Origin: Alphaproteobacteria bacterium UBA6178
Lineage (GTDB): Bacteria > Pseudomonadota > Alphaproteobacteria > Rickettsiales > UBA3002
NCBI GenBank assembly: GCA_002422205.1
Contig: DITS01000035.1
Location: 1 to 38,619 of the forward strand
Direction: 5' to 3'
Length of the DNA stretch: 38,619 nt
The translations under genes were made by a program, and so were the position numbers. Below the pieces are notes generated by a model that was not told where the DNA came from, did not search any database, and saw only the letters and a list, made by a program, of their open reading frames with translations. Positions 6,700 to 15,214 of the stretch are shown in pieces; within the stretch, counting starts at the first letter, position 1, and each line of letters starts with the position of its first letter.

Positions 6700-7569
6700 T
6701 TACCGTCCAACCCCAGGGGCCTTCGTGCCCAGCAATTCAGCCTGATGGGCGGCCATGCGGTCGACGCTGTCGGCGTCGACGCCGAACAGTCCGCCGATGC
6801 TTTTGGTGAGCGGCAAAAAGATATTTTCGCTGGTGAATTGGTCCCATTTACGGGCGGTTTGCGGGGCGAAGGCGCGGCCACCTACTACCAAACCAGCGCT
6901 AATGCCTGCACCCACTGCCTTACCGGCGGCGATATGCCAGACCGGACCGGTATTGCCAATCGCTTTTTGGGTGATGACGTTGATGCCCACCGACGAAAGC
7001 GTCCACATCAGCGCCTGCGGCAAATGATCCGCCTCGTGGCGGTAAATCATTTGCACGCGGTCCTGATAGTCTTTCGAATCCAGTGCCACGCCATTTTCGC
7101 GCGCCCACATACCGGCGGAGCGCTCGGCTCCTTTCAGAAATACCGGCCCCAATATCGCTTCCAGCCCGTTGCGCAAACCCTGCATAAACCATGGCGCGTG
7201 GCGTTGTAAGCCTATGGTAAAGGGCACGGCACCGAAATCACCGATGATCTCGCCAATCCACCAATGGCTAAGCGTATGGTGGTGGGCATGGTCATGATCG
7301 TGGTCATGATGGTGATGGTCATGATGGTGATCATGATCATGTTGATGATCGGGATGCTGACAGCCGATAGAGATACGCTTGCCCAACCAGCGCTGCGTAA
7401 AATTCCCGATATAGGGGTCGAGGATATCGGTGGCGGTGCAAGCGAGCGCGTGATTGATGGTATAAGCCACATCTTCGGCGCGCTGTTCATCGGTTTTAGC
7501 TGCTTCCACCTGCGCGGCGCTAAGCCGTGCCGGAGCAGTAATACGGGTGGTGGGTAACGGGTCGGACAT
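6700..7569 (-). CDS. Hypothetical protein with a long His/Asp tract
   Basis: A 289-residue protein of unknown family. Residues about 72-98 are an extreme metal-binding-like tract of alternating His and Asp with almost no other residues. A largely helical C-terminal half contains a Gly/Ala-rich hydrophobic segment (about 205-230, AAGKAVGAGISAGLVVGG) that could enter a membrane. AAGGAAA precedes the ATG. It is the last gene of a minus-strand operon beginning at 9777 and follows the small His/Cys exported protein by 33 bp. Nickel, zinc, copper or cobalt binding is an inference from the His tract; the N-terminal 70 residues and C-terminus match nothing I know. Confidence 0.75.
   Translation of the reverse strand: MSDPLPTTRITAPARLSAAQVEAAKTDEQRAEDVAYTINHALACTATDILDPYIGNFTQRWLGKRISIGCQHPDHQHDHDHHHDHHHHDHDHDHAHHHTLSHWWIGEIIGDFGAVPFTIGLQRHAPWFMQGLRNGLEAILGPVFLKGAERSAGMWARENGVALDSKDYQDRVQMIYRHEADHLPQALMWTLSSVGINVITQKAIGNTGPVWHIAAGKAVGAGISAGLVVGGRAFAPQTARKWDQFTSENIFLPLTKSIGGLFGVDADSVDRMAAHQAELLGTKAPGVGR
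7276..7356 (-). repeat. Coding microrepeat encoding the His/Asp tract
   Basis: Imperfect 6-nt units (CATGAT/CACCAT-like on the coding strand) encode the roughly 27-residue His/Asp run. Slippage could easily change its length between strains. Confidence 0.7.
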
Positions 7570-7602
7570 CGAAATTTCCTTTGTTGACGTGAGGTAACAT
7601 CA

Positions 7603-7890
7603 TCAAAGAGTCGAAGGCGGCGCTCGCGAAGTATAAGCGGCAGCCACTACGCTAAATGCAAACGGCTTGGACACCGCCGAAGCCAACGTTACAAAGGGCA
7701 AATGGGGTGGCAGGGTGGACACAATAGGCGTGTCTGTTGCGTGCGCGCTGAGCCAGAAATCGCATGATGCGCAATCCACCGGCCCGTCATGATGAGCCTC
7801 ATCGGCATGCGCATGCGGGACGTGGAAACTCACCGCCAGCTGCGCCGCTAACAAAACCAAAACCAAAAAAATGCACAGGCTTTGTTTCAT
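7603..7890 (-). CDS. Small exported His/Cys protein, DUF2946-like
   Basis: A 95-residue protein starting at the ATG at 7890, which has AGGAG 5 nt upstream that overlaps the stop of the preceding gene. Longer in-frame readings have no such signal. The N-terminus is a signal sequence or membrane anchor (KQSLCIFLVLVLLAAQLAVS). It is followed by HVPHAHADEAHH, a CASC pair, a variable hydrophobic middle and the C-terminal RAPP. His motif, CxxC and terminal RAPP/RGPP match the DUF2946 pattern found near metal-resistance genes. A periplasmic metal-sensing or -binding role is plausible, supported by the His-rich protein next in the operon, but unproven. Confidence 0.7.
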   Translation of the reverse strand: MKQSLCIFLVLVLLAAQLAVSFHVPHAHADEAHHDGPVDCASCDFWLSAHATDTPIVSTLPPHLPFVTLASAVSKPFAFSVVAAAYTSRAPPSTL

Positions 7891-7897
7891 GTTGCTC

Positions 7898-8794
7898 CTA
7901 GGATACCAGCCGCAATGGCTCTGGCTGCTGCAGCCTCTCAGTTTTCGCATGGCGACCATCGCACTGTTTGGCTGGCATATCCGGTACATAATCGCTCATT
8001 GGCGCCTTATCGCCAAGCACTTGTTTGGCCTCGGCCCATTCTTTAATGCCGGTATGGTCATATATCGCGCTGATAACAGGAATATCCTTCATGCGCTGGA
8101 ACGCCGCGCGATTGTCATCAAGCAGCTCAAAAAAGCAATGCACCAGATGCGCGCATAAATACGCCACCCCAATCGCAATCGCAGGGCCAAGCGGGTGCAA
8201 AAGCCCCATCACGGTGAGCATAGTGCCCTTATGCGCCACCGTATGCGCCATATCGGGATGCGTCATAATATGCCAGACATTATGGTGCAGATCGGGATTA
8301 TTCCATAAATCCTGAAAGGTGCGCCCTGTGTCATACAGCCCCATGCCGATATGCATGAAATGCGCAAACTCGCCGTATGGCAGATCGGGTAGACCGAGAG
8401 TGCTGCCGATAGATTCCTTGTAAATCGGAACGATGTGGTCTGAAACATGGATAATATTACTATCAAATGCCGCTTCGATTTGCCGCCACATATTCGGAAA
8501 GTCTAAACCAAAGAAGGTAAAATCTTCGGCTGAGAAGTCGAACAGCGGGTGTTTGGCCATATCCCATGATCCTGGCACAAGCATGAGTTTATTATTCATC
8601 AGAAGTGAGGTGGCATCCGCATTATTAAGCGCGTCAGGTATGCCGATATGAAGCGCAGCCAATCCTGCGGAAGTATTTAAAATCGTATGATTCGTTCGCC
8701 CACGTAATACTTCATCGGCAAACTGGCCGAAACTTCTGCCCATATCTTTGGTTAAGCGAGTCTTAATATGTTTATCATCGGTGGAATGCTTCAT
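7898..8794 (-). CDS. Hypothetical His-containing protein, possible membrane segment
   Basis: A 298-residue protein of unknown family. The middle (about 150-225) is unusually rich in His, with repeated H-x2-3-H pairs such as HFMHIGMG, HHNVWHIMTHPDMAHTVAHK and HLVH. One strongly hydrophobic stretch (about 200-225, MGLLHPLGPAIAIGVAYLCAH) may span the membrane. The distribution recalls a metal- or haem-binding helix bundle, but no family motif is evident. The ATG overlaps the stop of the upstream gene (ATGA), and the small DUF2946-like gene follows after 7 nt, so it lies in the middle of the operon. Confidence 0.7.
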   Translation of the reverse strand: MKHSTDDKHIKTRLTKDMGRSFGQFADEVLRGRTNHTILNTSAGLAALHIGIPDALNNADATSLLMNNKLMLVPGSWDMAKHPLFDFSAEDFTFFGLDFPNMWRQIEAAFDSNIIHVSDHIVPIYKESIGSTLGLPDLPYGEFAHFMHIGMGLYDTGRTFQDLWNNPDLHHNVWHIMTHPDMAHTVAHKGTMLTVMGLLHPLGPAIAIGVAYLCAHLVHCFFELLDDNRAAFQRMKDIPVISAIYDHTGIKEWAEAKQVLGDKAPMSDYVPDMPAKQCDGRHAKTERLQQPEPLRLVS

Positions 8795-9777
8795 GTGCGA
8801 TCAGGCGCCTTCGTTCCTGCTTCTTTGGCGGGAAGATATGGGGGGGTAGAGCCGGGCTTGAATGTCCAGGCAAGATCAGTGCCACATACTGACTCCATGC
8901 CGCTCACATAGCTGGGTAAACCAGTATCAAAATTTACAATGTCCCTACTTAGGGCAAAAATAGTGTTTCTATTGATATTGTATAATGTTTCACGTGCTAC
9001 AGGAGAATAAAATGGCTCGAATTCAGTAACAAGATAGCGTCGGTCTTTATTAAGGTCGCCAGGATTTAGAAATTTAAGCCCTTCTTTTATTTGCTCAAGA
9101 TTGGGAGCAGAGGTGTTTTCTTTAGATCGTGCAGTCAGAGTGCCAATATCTGCTTGTATCGAAGCTGCCGATTCATAATCAGCCAATCCTTGAAGAACCC
9201 CACCTGTAAACAGCACCCATTGCATCGCAAGGGGGTCACCCATTCGCTGCAAATCCTTGTCTATGCCAACACGCTGCAACAAACCATAGAGCTCTTTATC
9301 GGTAATCGTCTCATCACGGAAGATAGGAATAAATGCATTAGCAGCCATAGTGCGTGCAGTAGACATTTGGCCATTAAGCAGGCTCAGCATCATTTCATCA
9401 AACCGCTTCACAAACAGTTGTTGCTGGTCGGTCAAGGTGGGACGTGTATTTTTAAAACGATCAATTAGCGATGGTTCCCCATATTTCAGATAATCCAGCA
9501 ACCACTGGCCTTTATCAGGTTGATCTGCAAACAATGTTGCAACCGTTTGCGGTAATGAATCATGCGATACAGGGGCAAAAAATCCCCCATATTTGCCACC
9601 TCTGAAGCTTTCTTTTTGCAAATCAGGAAGAAAATATGCCCCCGTTTGTGCGGTGCTAACATGGTTAGGCCGCGTTTCCTTCTGCAATTTCGCCAGCCAA
9701 GTAGCAATCGGTATTGCACCGATGGTTTGCACGGCTTTTTGCATGGTCGGGTCAATGGTGGGGGTGAGGTCGGACAC
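8791..9777 (-). CDS. Hypothetical protein, first gene of the His-rich operon
   Basis: A 328-residue soluble protein of unknown family. It starts at GTG with AAGGA about 7 nt upstream and begins MSD, as does the last gene of the operon. The middle is helical (FVKRFDEMMLSLLNGQM and ITDKELYGLLQRVG). The C-terminus ends in a proline-rich tail (TPPYLPAKEAGTKAP) resembling the end of the 289-residue His-rich protein (LGTKAPG). There is no signal peptide, membrane segment or catalytic motif I can see. Its position as promoter-proximal gene suggests it is integral to the system. Confidence 0.7.
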   Translation of the reverse strand: MSDLTPTIDPTMQKAVQTIGAIPIATWLAKLQKETRPNHVSTAQTGAYFLPDLQKESFRGGKYGGFFAPVSHDSLPQTVATLFADQPDKGQWLLDYLKYGEPSLIDRFKNTRPTLTDQQQLFVKRFDEMMLSLLNGQMSTARTMAANAFIPIFRDETITDKELYGLLQRVGIDKDLQRMGDPLAMQWVLFTGGVLQGLADYESAASIQADIGTLTARSKENTSAPNLEQIKEGLKFLNPGDLNKDRRYLVTEFEPFYSPVARETLYNINRNTIFALSRDIVNFDTGLPSYVSGMESVCGTDLAWTFKPGSTPPYLPAKEAGTKAPDRT

Positions 9778-9875
9778 AATATTTCCTTGGCATAGTTATT
9801 CAAGTCTAGCAGTAGCGAAGCTAGGTTACAGAATTATGACAAAGCCAAAGAAAAGCGAATTTATCCCGAAGTAAT

Positions 9876-10748
9876 TTAGCCCCATGGCCCGGATGCCACA
9901 GCGCGCTGGGTGGCAGGGGCCATTGCGCGCAGGCGGCGGATGCGCTCTGCCGGATCAGGATGCGTCGAGAATAACTGGCTGAATTTTCCACCTAAAAGCG
10001 GATTAAAAATAAACAGATGCGCTGTTTCGGGATGGCTTTCTGCATCGCGGTTGCAGATGGCGGGGGCGGTGCGCGCAATTTTCTCCAGCGCATCGGCCAG
10101 ATCATTCGGATAGCCGCTAATGATAGCGCCTTCACGATCTGCGGCATATTCACGCGTGCGTGAAATTGCCATTTGTACCAGCATGGCTGCAAGCGGCGCA
10201 AAAATGGCCGCAGCAATCATCACCAGCGGATTGGCCCCGCGCGCATTATTGCCACCCATAAAATACGCCAGATGGGTGAGCATACCAATTGCCCCTGCCA
10301 ATGTGGCGGTAATGGTCATAATCAGCGTGTCGCGGTGCTTGATATGCGCCAGCTCATGCGCAATCACGCCTGCGACTTCGCGGTCATTCAGCCTTTGCAG
10401 CAAGCCGGTGGTGACGGCTACCGCTGCATTATCCGGATTGCGGCCCGTGGCAAAGGCATTGGGTTGCGCATTCTCGATTACATACGCGGCGGGGCGGGGG
10501 ATGCCTGCATTCTGGCTGAGCTGGTCCAGCATTGCATCGAGTTGTGGATGCGCCCCGCGCTCGATCGGCTGCGCACGATAGGCGCGCAAGGCCAGCTTGT
10601 CCGAATTCCAATAGGCAAAGCCATTCATGGCCAGCGCAATCAGCAGCGCGATCATCATGCCGCTCTGGCCCCCCAGCGCGGCACCAATGCCCATAAATAA
10701 CGCGGTCATCGCAGCGAGTAAAATGGTGGTCTTAAGAAAGCTGGTCAT
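9876..10748 (-). CDS. htpX: Protease HtpX homologue
   Basis: A membrane-bound M48 zinc metalloprotease that degrades misfolded inner-membrane proteins. The N-terminus has two hydrophobic segments (residues 5-26 and 30-47), the zinc motif HELAH lies at 131-135, a second membrane pair follows, and the third zinc ligand is Glu200 in SRTREYAADREGA. The length of 290 matches the family. AGGAA lies about 10 nt upstream of the ATG. It is divergent from yceI across 57 bp, which may hold both promoters. Confidence 0.95.
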   Translation of the reverse strand: MTSFLKTTILLAAMTALFMGIGAALGGQSGMMIALLIALAMNGFAYWNSDKLALRAYRAQPIERGAHPQLDAMLDQLSQNAGIPRPAAYVIENAQPNAFATGRNPDNAAVAVTTGLLQRLNDREVAGVIAHELAHIKHRDTLIMTITATLAGAIGMLTHLAYFMGGNNARGANPLVMIAAAIFAPLAAMLVQMAISRTREYAADREGAIISGYPNDLADALEKIARTAPAICNRDAESHPETAHLFIFNPLLGGKFSQLFSTHPDPAERIRRLRAMAPATQRAVASGPWG

Positions 10749-10805
10749 GGGCTTTTGTTCCTGAATCGAATGTGTTATAGCTACGGTAATACATAGGAGG
10801 CCACA

Positions 10806-11408
10806 ATGAAAACTACAATACTCGCAGCAACCATATTTGTATCATCCATGCTGATGAGCGCCAGCGCCCAAGCAGAGCCGCAACGTTTTACATTTGATAA
10901 AGCGCACACCAATATCCTTTTTTATGTCGATCATCTGGGTTTTTCAAATATGATTGGCCGCTTCACTGATTTTGATGGTGAAATGATACTCGATTCCGAT
11001 GCGCCGGCCTCCAGCAGTGTGGAAATAATCTTGCGCCCGTCGGGCATTGTCACCTCCAGCACCGAGCTGGATGACCATTTGCAAGGCGATAAATGGTTTA
11101 ACAGCACACTCTATCCTGAAATCACCTTCAAAAGCACCAAGGTGCAGGTGAGCGACGAAAAAGAAGCGGTTGTCACCGGATGGCTGAAATTTTTAGGTCA
11201 GGAAAAACTGATTTCGCTGAATGTCACGCTCAATAAAATGGCCGCTCATCCGATGTCGGGCAAAATGACGGCGGGCTTTAGTGCGAATACGGTAATCGCT
11301 CGCTCCGAATGGGGCATGAACGAATATGTGCCAATGGTGGGAGAAGAAGTGCAAATTATGATTGAAGCAGAGGGCACACAGGCAGAGCAGGCGCCCTCCG
11401 CTCCATAA
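10806..11408 (+). CDS. YceI-family periplasmic protein
   Basis: A lipocalin-like protein of the YceI family, which binds long isoprenoids such as octaprenyl compounds. It has a signal peptide with SASAQA then cleavage near residue 23, followed by the family pattern FTFDKAHTNILFYVDHLGFS, the DFDGEMILD turn, the VEIILRPSGI strand, DDHLQGDKWFNSTLYPEITF and a terminal EVQIMIEAEG strand. The length is normal. An excellent AGGAGG lies 6 nt before the ATG. The true ligand cannot be read from sequence; a stress or isoprenoid role is family knowledge. Confidence 0.93.
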   Translation: MKTTILAATIFVSSMLMSASAQAEPQRFTFDKAHTNILFYVDHLGFSNMIGRFTDFDGEMILDSDAPASSSVEIILRPSGIVTSSTELDDHLQGDKWFNSTLYPEITFKSTKVQVSDEKEAVVTGWLKFLGQEKLISLNVTLNKMAAHPMSGKMTAGFSANTVIARSEWGMNEYVPMVGEEVQIMIEAEGTQAEQAPSAP

Positions 11409-11418
11409 TGGGTATCGC

Positions 11419-11625
11419 TTACGAGACCAGTTTCAGCTCGGCGGCAGAGGTTTTGCCACGGCTGGTGGTCAGATCATAGCTGACGCGTTGGCCTTCATTT
11501 AATCCGTTTAAACCGGCAGCTTCAACGGCGCTGATATGGACAAACACATCTTTGCCGCCATCATCGGGTTGAATAAAACCGTATGCTTTGGTGGGATTAA
11601 ACCATTTAACAGTTCCGGTAGCCAT
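11419..11625 (-). CDS. cspA: Cold-shock-domain protein
   Basis: A 68-residue single OB-fold nucleic-acid chaperone. RNP1-like KAYGFIQPDDGG and RNP2-like DVFVHISAVE flank the usual spacing, after the canonical start ATGTVKWFNPTK. An in-frame extension upstream exists but has no homologous residues; AAGGAG 9 nt before the ATG at 11625 decides the start. The gene is convergent with yceI (10-bp gap). Cold-shock mRNAs often have long structured leaders, and there is about 300 bp of free sequence upstream. Confidence 0.95.
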   Translation of the reverse strand: MATGTVKWFNPTKAYGFIQPDDGGKDVFVHISAVEAAGLNGLNEGQRVSYDLTTSRGKTSAAELKLVS

Positions 11626-11935
11626 AGACCATCTCCTTATGACGTTTACCTGTGCGTGCATAACACCATGCCATGCATGCAGAGCCTGAATCAGCGGATT
11701 AATGCTGCAACTCAAGGCCAAACGTCGGGAAGAAAACGGCACGAAAGCACCAGAAAACTTTTACGAAACGTCACCACACGGCGCACCGTATGGCTTAGTT
11801 GGGTATCCTTGAGTTATGCGTCAAACTCATTAAAAATTTTATCCCTTTTTGCAAAAAGGTCAAGTCATTAAGGCGCTATCTGAATGTGATTTTACTACCA
11901 TTGCTCCGTCGCATAGCCTATGCTACGCTGCGCCG
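11626..11935. other. Intergenic region between divergent cspA and putA
   Basis: There is no gene that I can support in this 310-bp stretch. It must contain the cspA promoter and probable long 5' leader (left half) and the putA promoter (right, AT-rich around 11820-11850). A TATGCT at 11917-11922 lies 13 nt before the putA ATG and is a possible -10, without a good -35. I see no terminator or structured RNA family here. Confidence 0.5.
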
Positions 11936-14900
11936 ATGGAACAATGGCTTAATGATATCAGCGCCCGCCAATGGCTGGGCGAACGTGACTGCATCACCCA
12001 AATGCTCAACACATTGCAACCTGTCGTCGCAAAAAGTGATAAAATCAATGTCTTAGCATATAAATGGGTGGAGGGTCTGCGCGCAGACCAAAGTGCGCTT
12101 AGCGTCGAGGCGTTTTTGCAGGAATACAGCCTCTCCAGCAAAGAGGGCGTGGCGATTATGTGCATGGCGGAAGCGCTGTTACGCATTCCTGATCCCGATA
12201 CGGCCAATGCGCTGCTCGAATCTACCTTTGCCGATGCGCAGTGGGATGCGCATTTAAAGCACGGCCAGTCTTTTTATCTCAACGCTTCGAGTTGGGGCCT
12301 ATTGCTGACCGGCAAAATGCTGAATCTGGATGCATCAGAGCTGGATGCACCTACAGGGGTTTTGCGCGGGCTGGCTAAACGCTCGAGCGAGCCGGTGATT
12401 CGTCAGGCATTAAAGGCCGCTATGCACCTGATCGCGCGGCAATTTGTAATGGGAGAGACCATCAAGCAGGGGCTCAGAAAAGGTGAAAAACTATCCAAAC
12501 AAGGCTACCGCTTTTCCTATGACATGCTGGGCGAGGGCGCGCGCAGCTGGGAGCAGGCCGATCAGTATTTCGCCTCCTATCAGGGCGCGATTGAGGCCAT
12601 CGCCGCGCAAGTTAGTCCCAGCGAGTCGATGGCGGAGCGCGCAAGCATCTCCATCAAACTCACCGCCTTGCATCCACGCTATGAATGGCTGAACCGCGAA
12701 CAAGTCGCCACGCAGCTATTACCACGCCTTAAAAAGCTGGTGAAAACCGCTGCCGATGCAGGGGTCGCTGTGGCCATTGATGCGGAAGAAGCCACGCGGC
12801 TCGATCTGGAGCTGGAGCTTTTTGCAACGTTAAGGCTGGACAAGGATTTTACAGGTTATGATGGCATTGGTTTTGTGCTGCAAGCCTATCAAAAACGCGC
12901 CTGGGCGGTGATTGATTATGTAATCGAGCTGTCCAAACGTAGTGGGCAGGTGATTCCGGTGCGGCTGGTAAAAGGCGCCTACTGGGATAGCGAAATCAAA
13001 TTCGCACAAATGCATGGCTTAAGCAGCTATCCGGTTTTCACCAACAAGCATCATTCCGACGTGTCTTATTTAGCCTGCGCGATGCGGCTGCTGGAGGCAC
13101 AAAGCCATATCTACCCCCAATTTGCCACGCATAATGCACACAGCATCGCCGCCATTCAGGTAGTGGGAGAAGGCAAAATATACGAGTTTCAGCGGCTCTA
13201 TGGCATGGGCGAGGCACTCTATGCGCCGATTGTCGGCACTACGCCGTGCCGTATTTATGCGCCAATCGGCGAGCACCGCGATTTGCTGGCCTATCTGATC
13301 CGCCGCCTGCTGGAAAACGGTGCTAACAGTTCCTTCGTCCACCGCGCGATGGATAAAGAAATGTCGGTGGATCAGGTAATCGAAGACCCGATCACCGCCG
13401 CGCAGCAAGAGCTGGCGATGATCGACACACCGGATCATTTATTTATACAACGTCATAACTCAACCGGCGTGGATTACGGTAATCGGGTACAAATGCAGGC
13501 GCTATCGGAAGCGCTGGAGACATGGCATAAGACCAAATGGAAAGCAGGCGAGGGTAAAAAATCGCATGCGGTTGTCAACCCTGCCAATACGCGCGACATC
13601 GTGGGCTATGTTGCGCTGGCGGATGAGGCGGCAATCGACGCCGCAGCCAATGCCGCGCAACAGGCAGGCAAAGCATGGGCGTGCCAGTCGGTATCCAAGC
13701 GTGCGGCAATAGCAGAGGCCATAGCCGACGCGCTACATGATGCGCGCGACGAGCTGTTGGCGCTGCTGATGCGCGAGGCGGGTAAAACCATCAAAGATGC
13801 GATTGCCGAATGGCGCGAAGCCATCGATTTTTGCCGCTATTATGCGCAGCAGGCGCGCGAGCAGCTGCAGCCCCTTACGCTTGATAGCTATACCGGCGAG
13901 CATAATCAGCTCAGCTACCATGCGCGTGGCGTCTTTGTGTGTATCAGCCCGTGGAATTTTCCGTTGGCCATTTTTACCGGTCAAATTGTTGCAGCCTTAG
14001 TTACCGGCAATACAGTTTTGGCCAAACCCGCAGAGCAAACGCCGTTGATCGCCGCGCGTGCGGTGGCGCTGATGCATCAGGCCGGGGTACCAAAAGACGC
14101 GCTGCATGTATTGTGCGGTGAAGGGGATGTGGGCGCTGCCTTAGTGAATCATTCGGCAGTCTCAGGCGTGTGTTTTACCGGCTCACATGGCGTGGCCAAA
14201 CATATCCAGCGGGCGCTTGCAGAGCGTGACGGCGCGATTATCCCGCTGATCGCCGAAACCGGTGGTCTGAATGCGATGATCGCCGATAGCTCTGCCCTGC
14301 CGGAGCAGCTATGCGATGATGTGATTCAATCAGCCTTCGGTGCCGCAGGCCAGCGCTGCTCGGCGCTGCGGCTGCTATTTCTGCCACGCTCCACAGCAGA
14401 CGCGCAACTTGCTTTGCTCAAAGGCGCGCTGGAATCGTTGCGCGTCGGAGACCCTACCGATATGGCAACCGATATCGGCCCCGTGATTGACGCACAAGCA
14501 CTCGAGCGGCTGCAAAACCATAGCGACAGCCTAGCGCAAATTGCTAAGCCGTGCGGCAAAGCACCCTTAAGTGAGGCTTGCGCGCATGGTCATTTCATCG
14601 CCCCGCAAATCTGGGAATTGGAGGATGCGTCGCAGCTGGCGGAAGAATTTTTCGGACCTATTTTGCATGTAGTGCGCTACGACCCTGCACAGCTGGAGCA
14701 GGTAATCGCGCAGATTAATCAGTCCGGCTATGGCCTGACTTTTGGCCTGCATACGCGCATTCAGTCGCGCTATGCCGATCTTGCGCAACAAATCCATGCT
14801 GGGAATATTTATGTCAATCGCAATATGGTGGGGGCTATTGTCGGGGTGCAACCTTTTGGCGGCGAGGGGCTATCGGGCACCGGCCCCAAAGCGGGCGGGC

Positions 14901-14992
14901 CGAACTATCTGCACGCCTTTGTCACCGAGCGCACCACCAGCATTAACACCGCAGCGATTGGCGGTAATGTGGAATTGTTGATGGGAGTATGA
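11936..14992 (+). CDS. putA: Bifunctional proline dehydrogenase / P5C dehydrogenase, short PutA
   Basis: PutA oxidises proline to glutamate in two channelled steps. The FAD-dependent proline dehydrogenase barrel spans about residues 100-480, with RLVKGAYWDSE near 342 and RRLLENGANSSFVHRA in the last barrel helix. The NAD-dependent aldehyde dehydrogenase domain follows from about 540, with ISPWNFPLAIFTGQ, LIAETGGLNAMI and catalytic Cys808 in AAGQRCSALR, ending TTSINTAAIGGN. At 1018 residues it is the minimal type without the N-terminal ribbon-helix-helix repressor domain of the E. coli protein, so it should not regulate its own gene directly. I chose the ATG at 11936; an in-frame ATG at 11849 adds 29 residues without family similarity. 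Confidence 0.95.
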   Translation: MEQWLNDISARQWLGERDCITQMLNTLQPVVAKSDKINVLAYKWVEGLRADQSALSVEAFLQEYSLSSKEGVAIMCMAEALLRIPDPDTANALLESTFADAQWDAHLKHGQSFYLNASSWGLLLTGKMLNLDASELDAPTGVLRGLAKRSSEPVIRQALKAAMHLIARQFVMGETIKQGLRKGEKLSKQGYRFSYDMLGEGARSWEQADQYFASYQGAIEAIAAQVSPSESMAERASISIKLTALHPRYEWLNREQVATQLLPRLKKLVKTAADAGVAVAIDAEEATRLDLELELFATLRLDKDFTGYDGIGFVLQAYQKRAWAVIDYVIELSKRSGQVIPVRLVKGAYWDSEIKFAQMHGLSSYPVFTNKHHSDVSYLACAMRLLEAQSHIYPQFATHNAHSIAAIQVVGEGKIYEFQRLYGMGEALYAPIVGTTPCRIYAPIGEHRDLLAYLIRRLLENGANSSFVHRAMDKEMSVDQVIEDPITAAQQELAMIDTPDHLFIQRHNSTGVDYGNRVQMQALSEALETWHKTKWKAGEGKKSHAVVNPANTRDIVGYVALADEAAIDAAANAAQQAGKAWACQSVSKRAAIAEAIADALHDARDELLALLMREAGKTIKDAIAEWREAIDFCRYYAQQAREQLQPLTLDSYTGEHNQLSYHARGVFVCISPWNFPLAIFTGQIVAALVTGNTVLAKPAEQTPLIAARAVALMHQAGVPKDALHVLCGEGDVGAALVNHSAVSGVCFTGSHGVAKHIQRALAERDGAIIPLIAETGGLNAMIADSSALPEQLCDDVIQSAFGAAGQRCSALRLLFLPRSTADAQLALLKGALESLRVGDPTDMATDIGPVIDAQALERLQNHSDSLAQIAKPCGKAPLSEACAHGHFIAPQIWELEDASQLAEEFFGPILHVVRYDPAQLEQVIAQINQSGYGLTFGLHTRIQSRYADLAQQIHAGNIYVNRNMVGAIVGVQPFGGEGLSGTGPKAGGPNYLHAFVTERTTSINTAAIGGNVELLMGV

Positions 14993-14998
14993 AGTAGG

Positions 14999-15214
14999 CT
15001 AGACCGTAAGACCCGTATCGGCAATTTGCGGTTTAACACCTGTCACTGTATTGAGTGCGTCAGACGAGGCAAGCTTCACACCGGCAAGCAAGCCGTCGAT
15101 ACCGTCTAAATGTGGATTTTTTGGCTCTTGGTAACGAGTAATTGCTGCTTCAAAGCCAGCATTGCCCGCTAAAGCCATCACTACATTCGAATCGATAAAC
15201 GCTAATTTAGGCAT
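14999..15214 (-). CDS. Small hypothetical protein
   Basis: A 71-residue protein of unknown function, beginning MPKLAFIDSNVVMALAG. A good GGGAG sits about 9 nt before the ATG at 15214; an in-frame start at 15235 has none. The ATG overlaps the last codons of the upstream gene by 8 nt, so the two are almost certainly translated from one mRNA. The opening FIDSNVVM recalls the first strand of a PIN domain, but the protein is about half the size and lacks the later acidic residues. I do not call it a toxin. Confidence 0.65.
   Translation of the reverse strand: MPKLAFIDSNVVMALAGNAGFEAAITRYQEPKNPHLDGIDGLLAGVKLASSDALNTVTGVKPQIADTGLTV

Noticed and set aside
7276..7356. CRISPR-like or tandem DNA repeat
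   Set aside because: The periodicity is explained by alternating His and Asp codons in an intact gene, with no spacers.
13606..14559. Several Ser/Ala-rich minus-strand frames across putA
   Set aside because: They are low-complexity antisense shadows of the aldehyde dehydrogenase domain.
14999..15214. PIN-domain toxin call for the 71-residue protein
   Set aside because: Only the first strand looks PIN-like; the protein is too short and lacks the later acidic residues.
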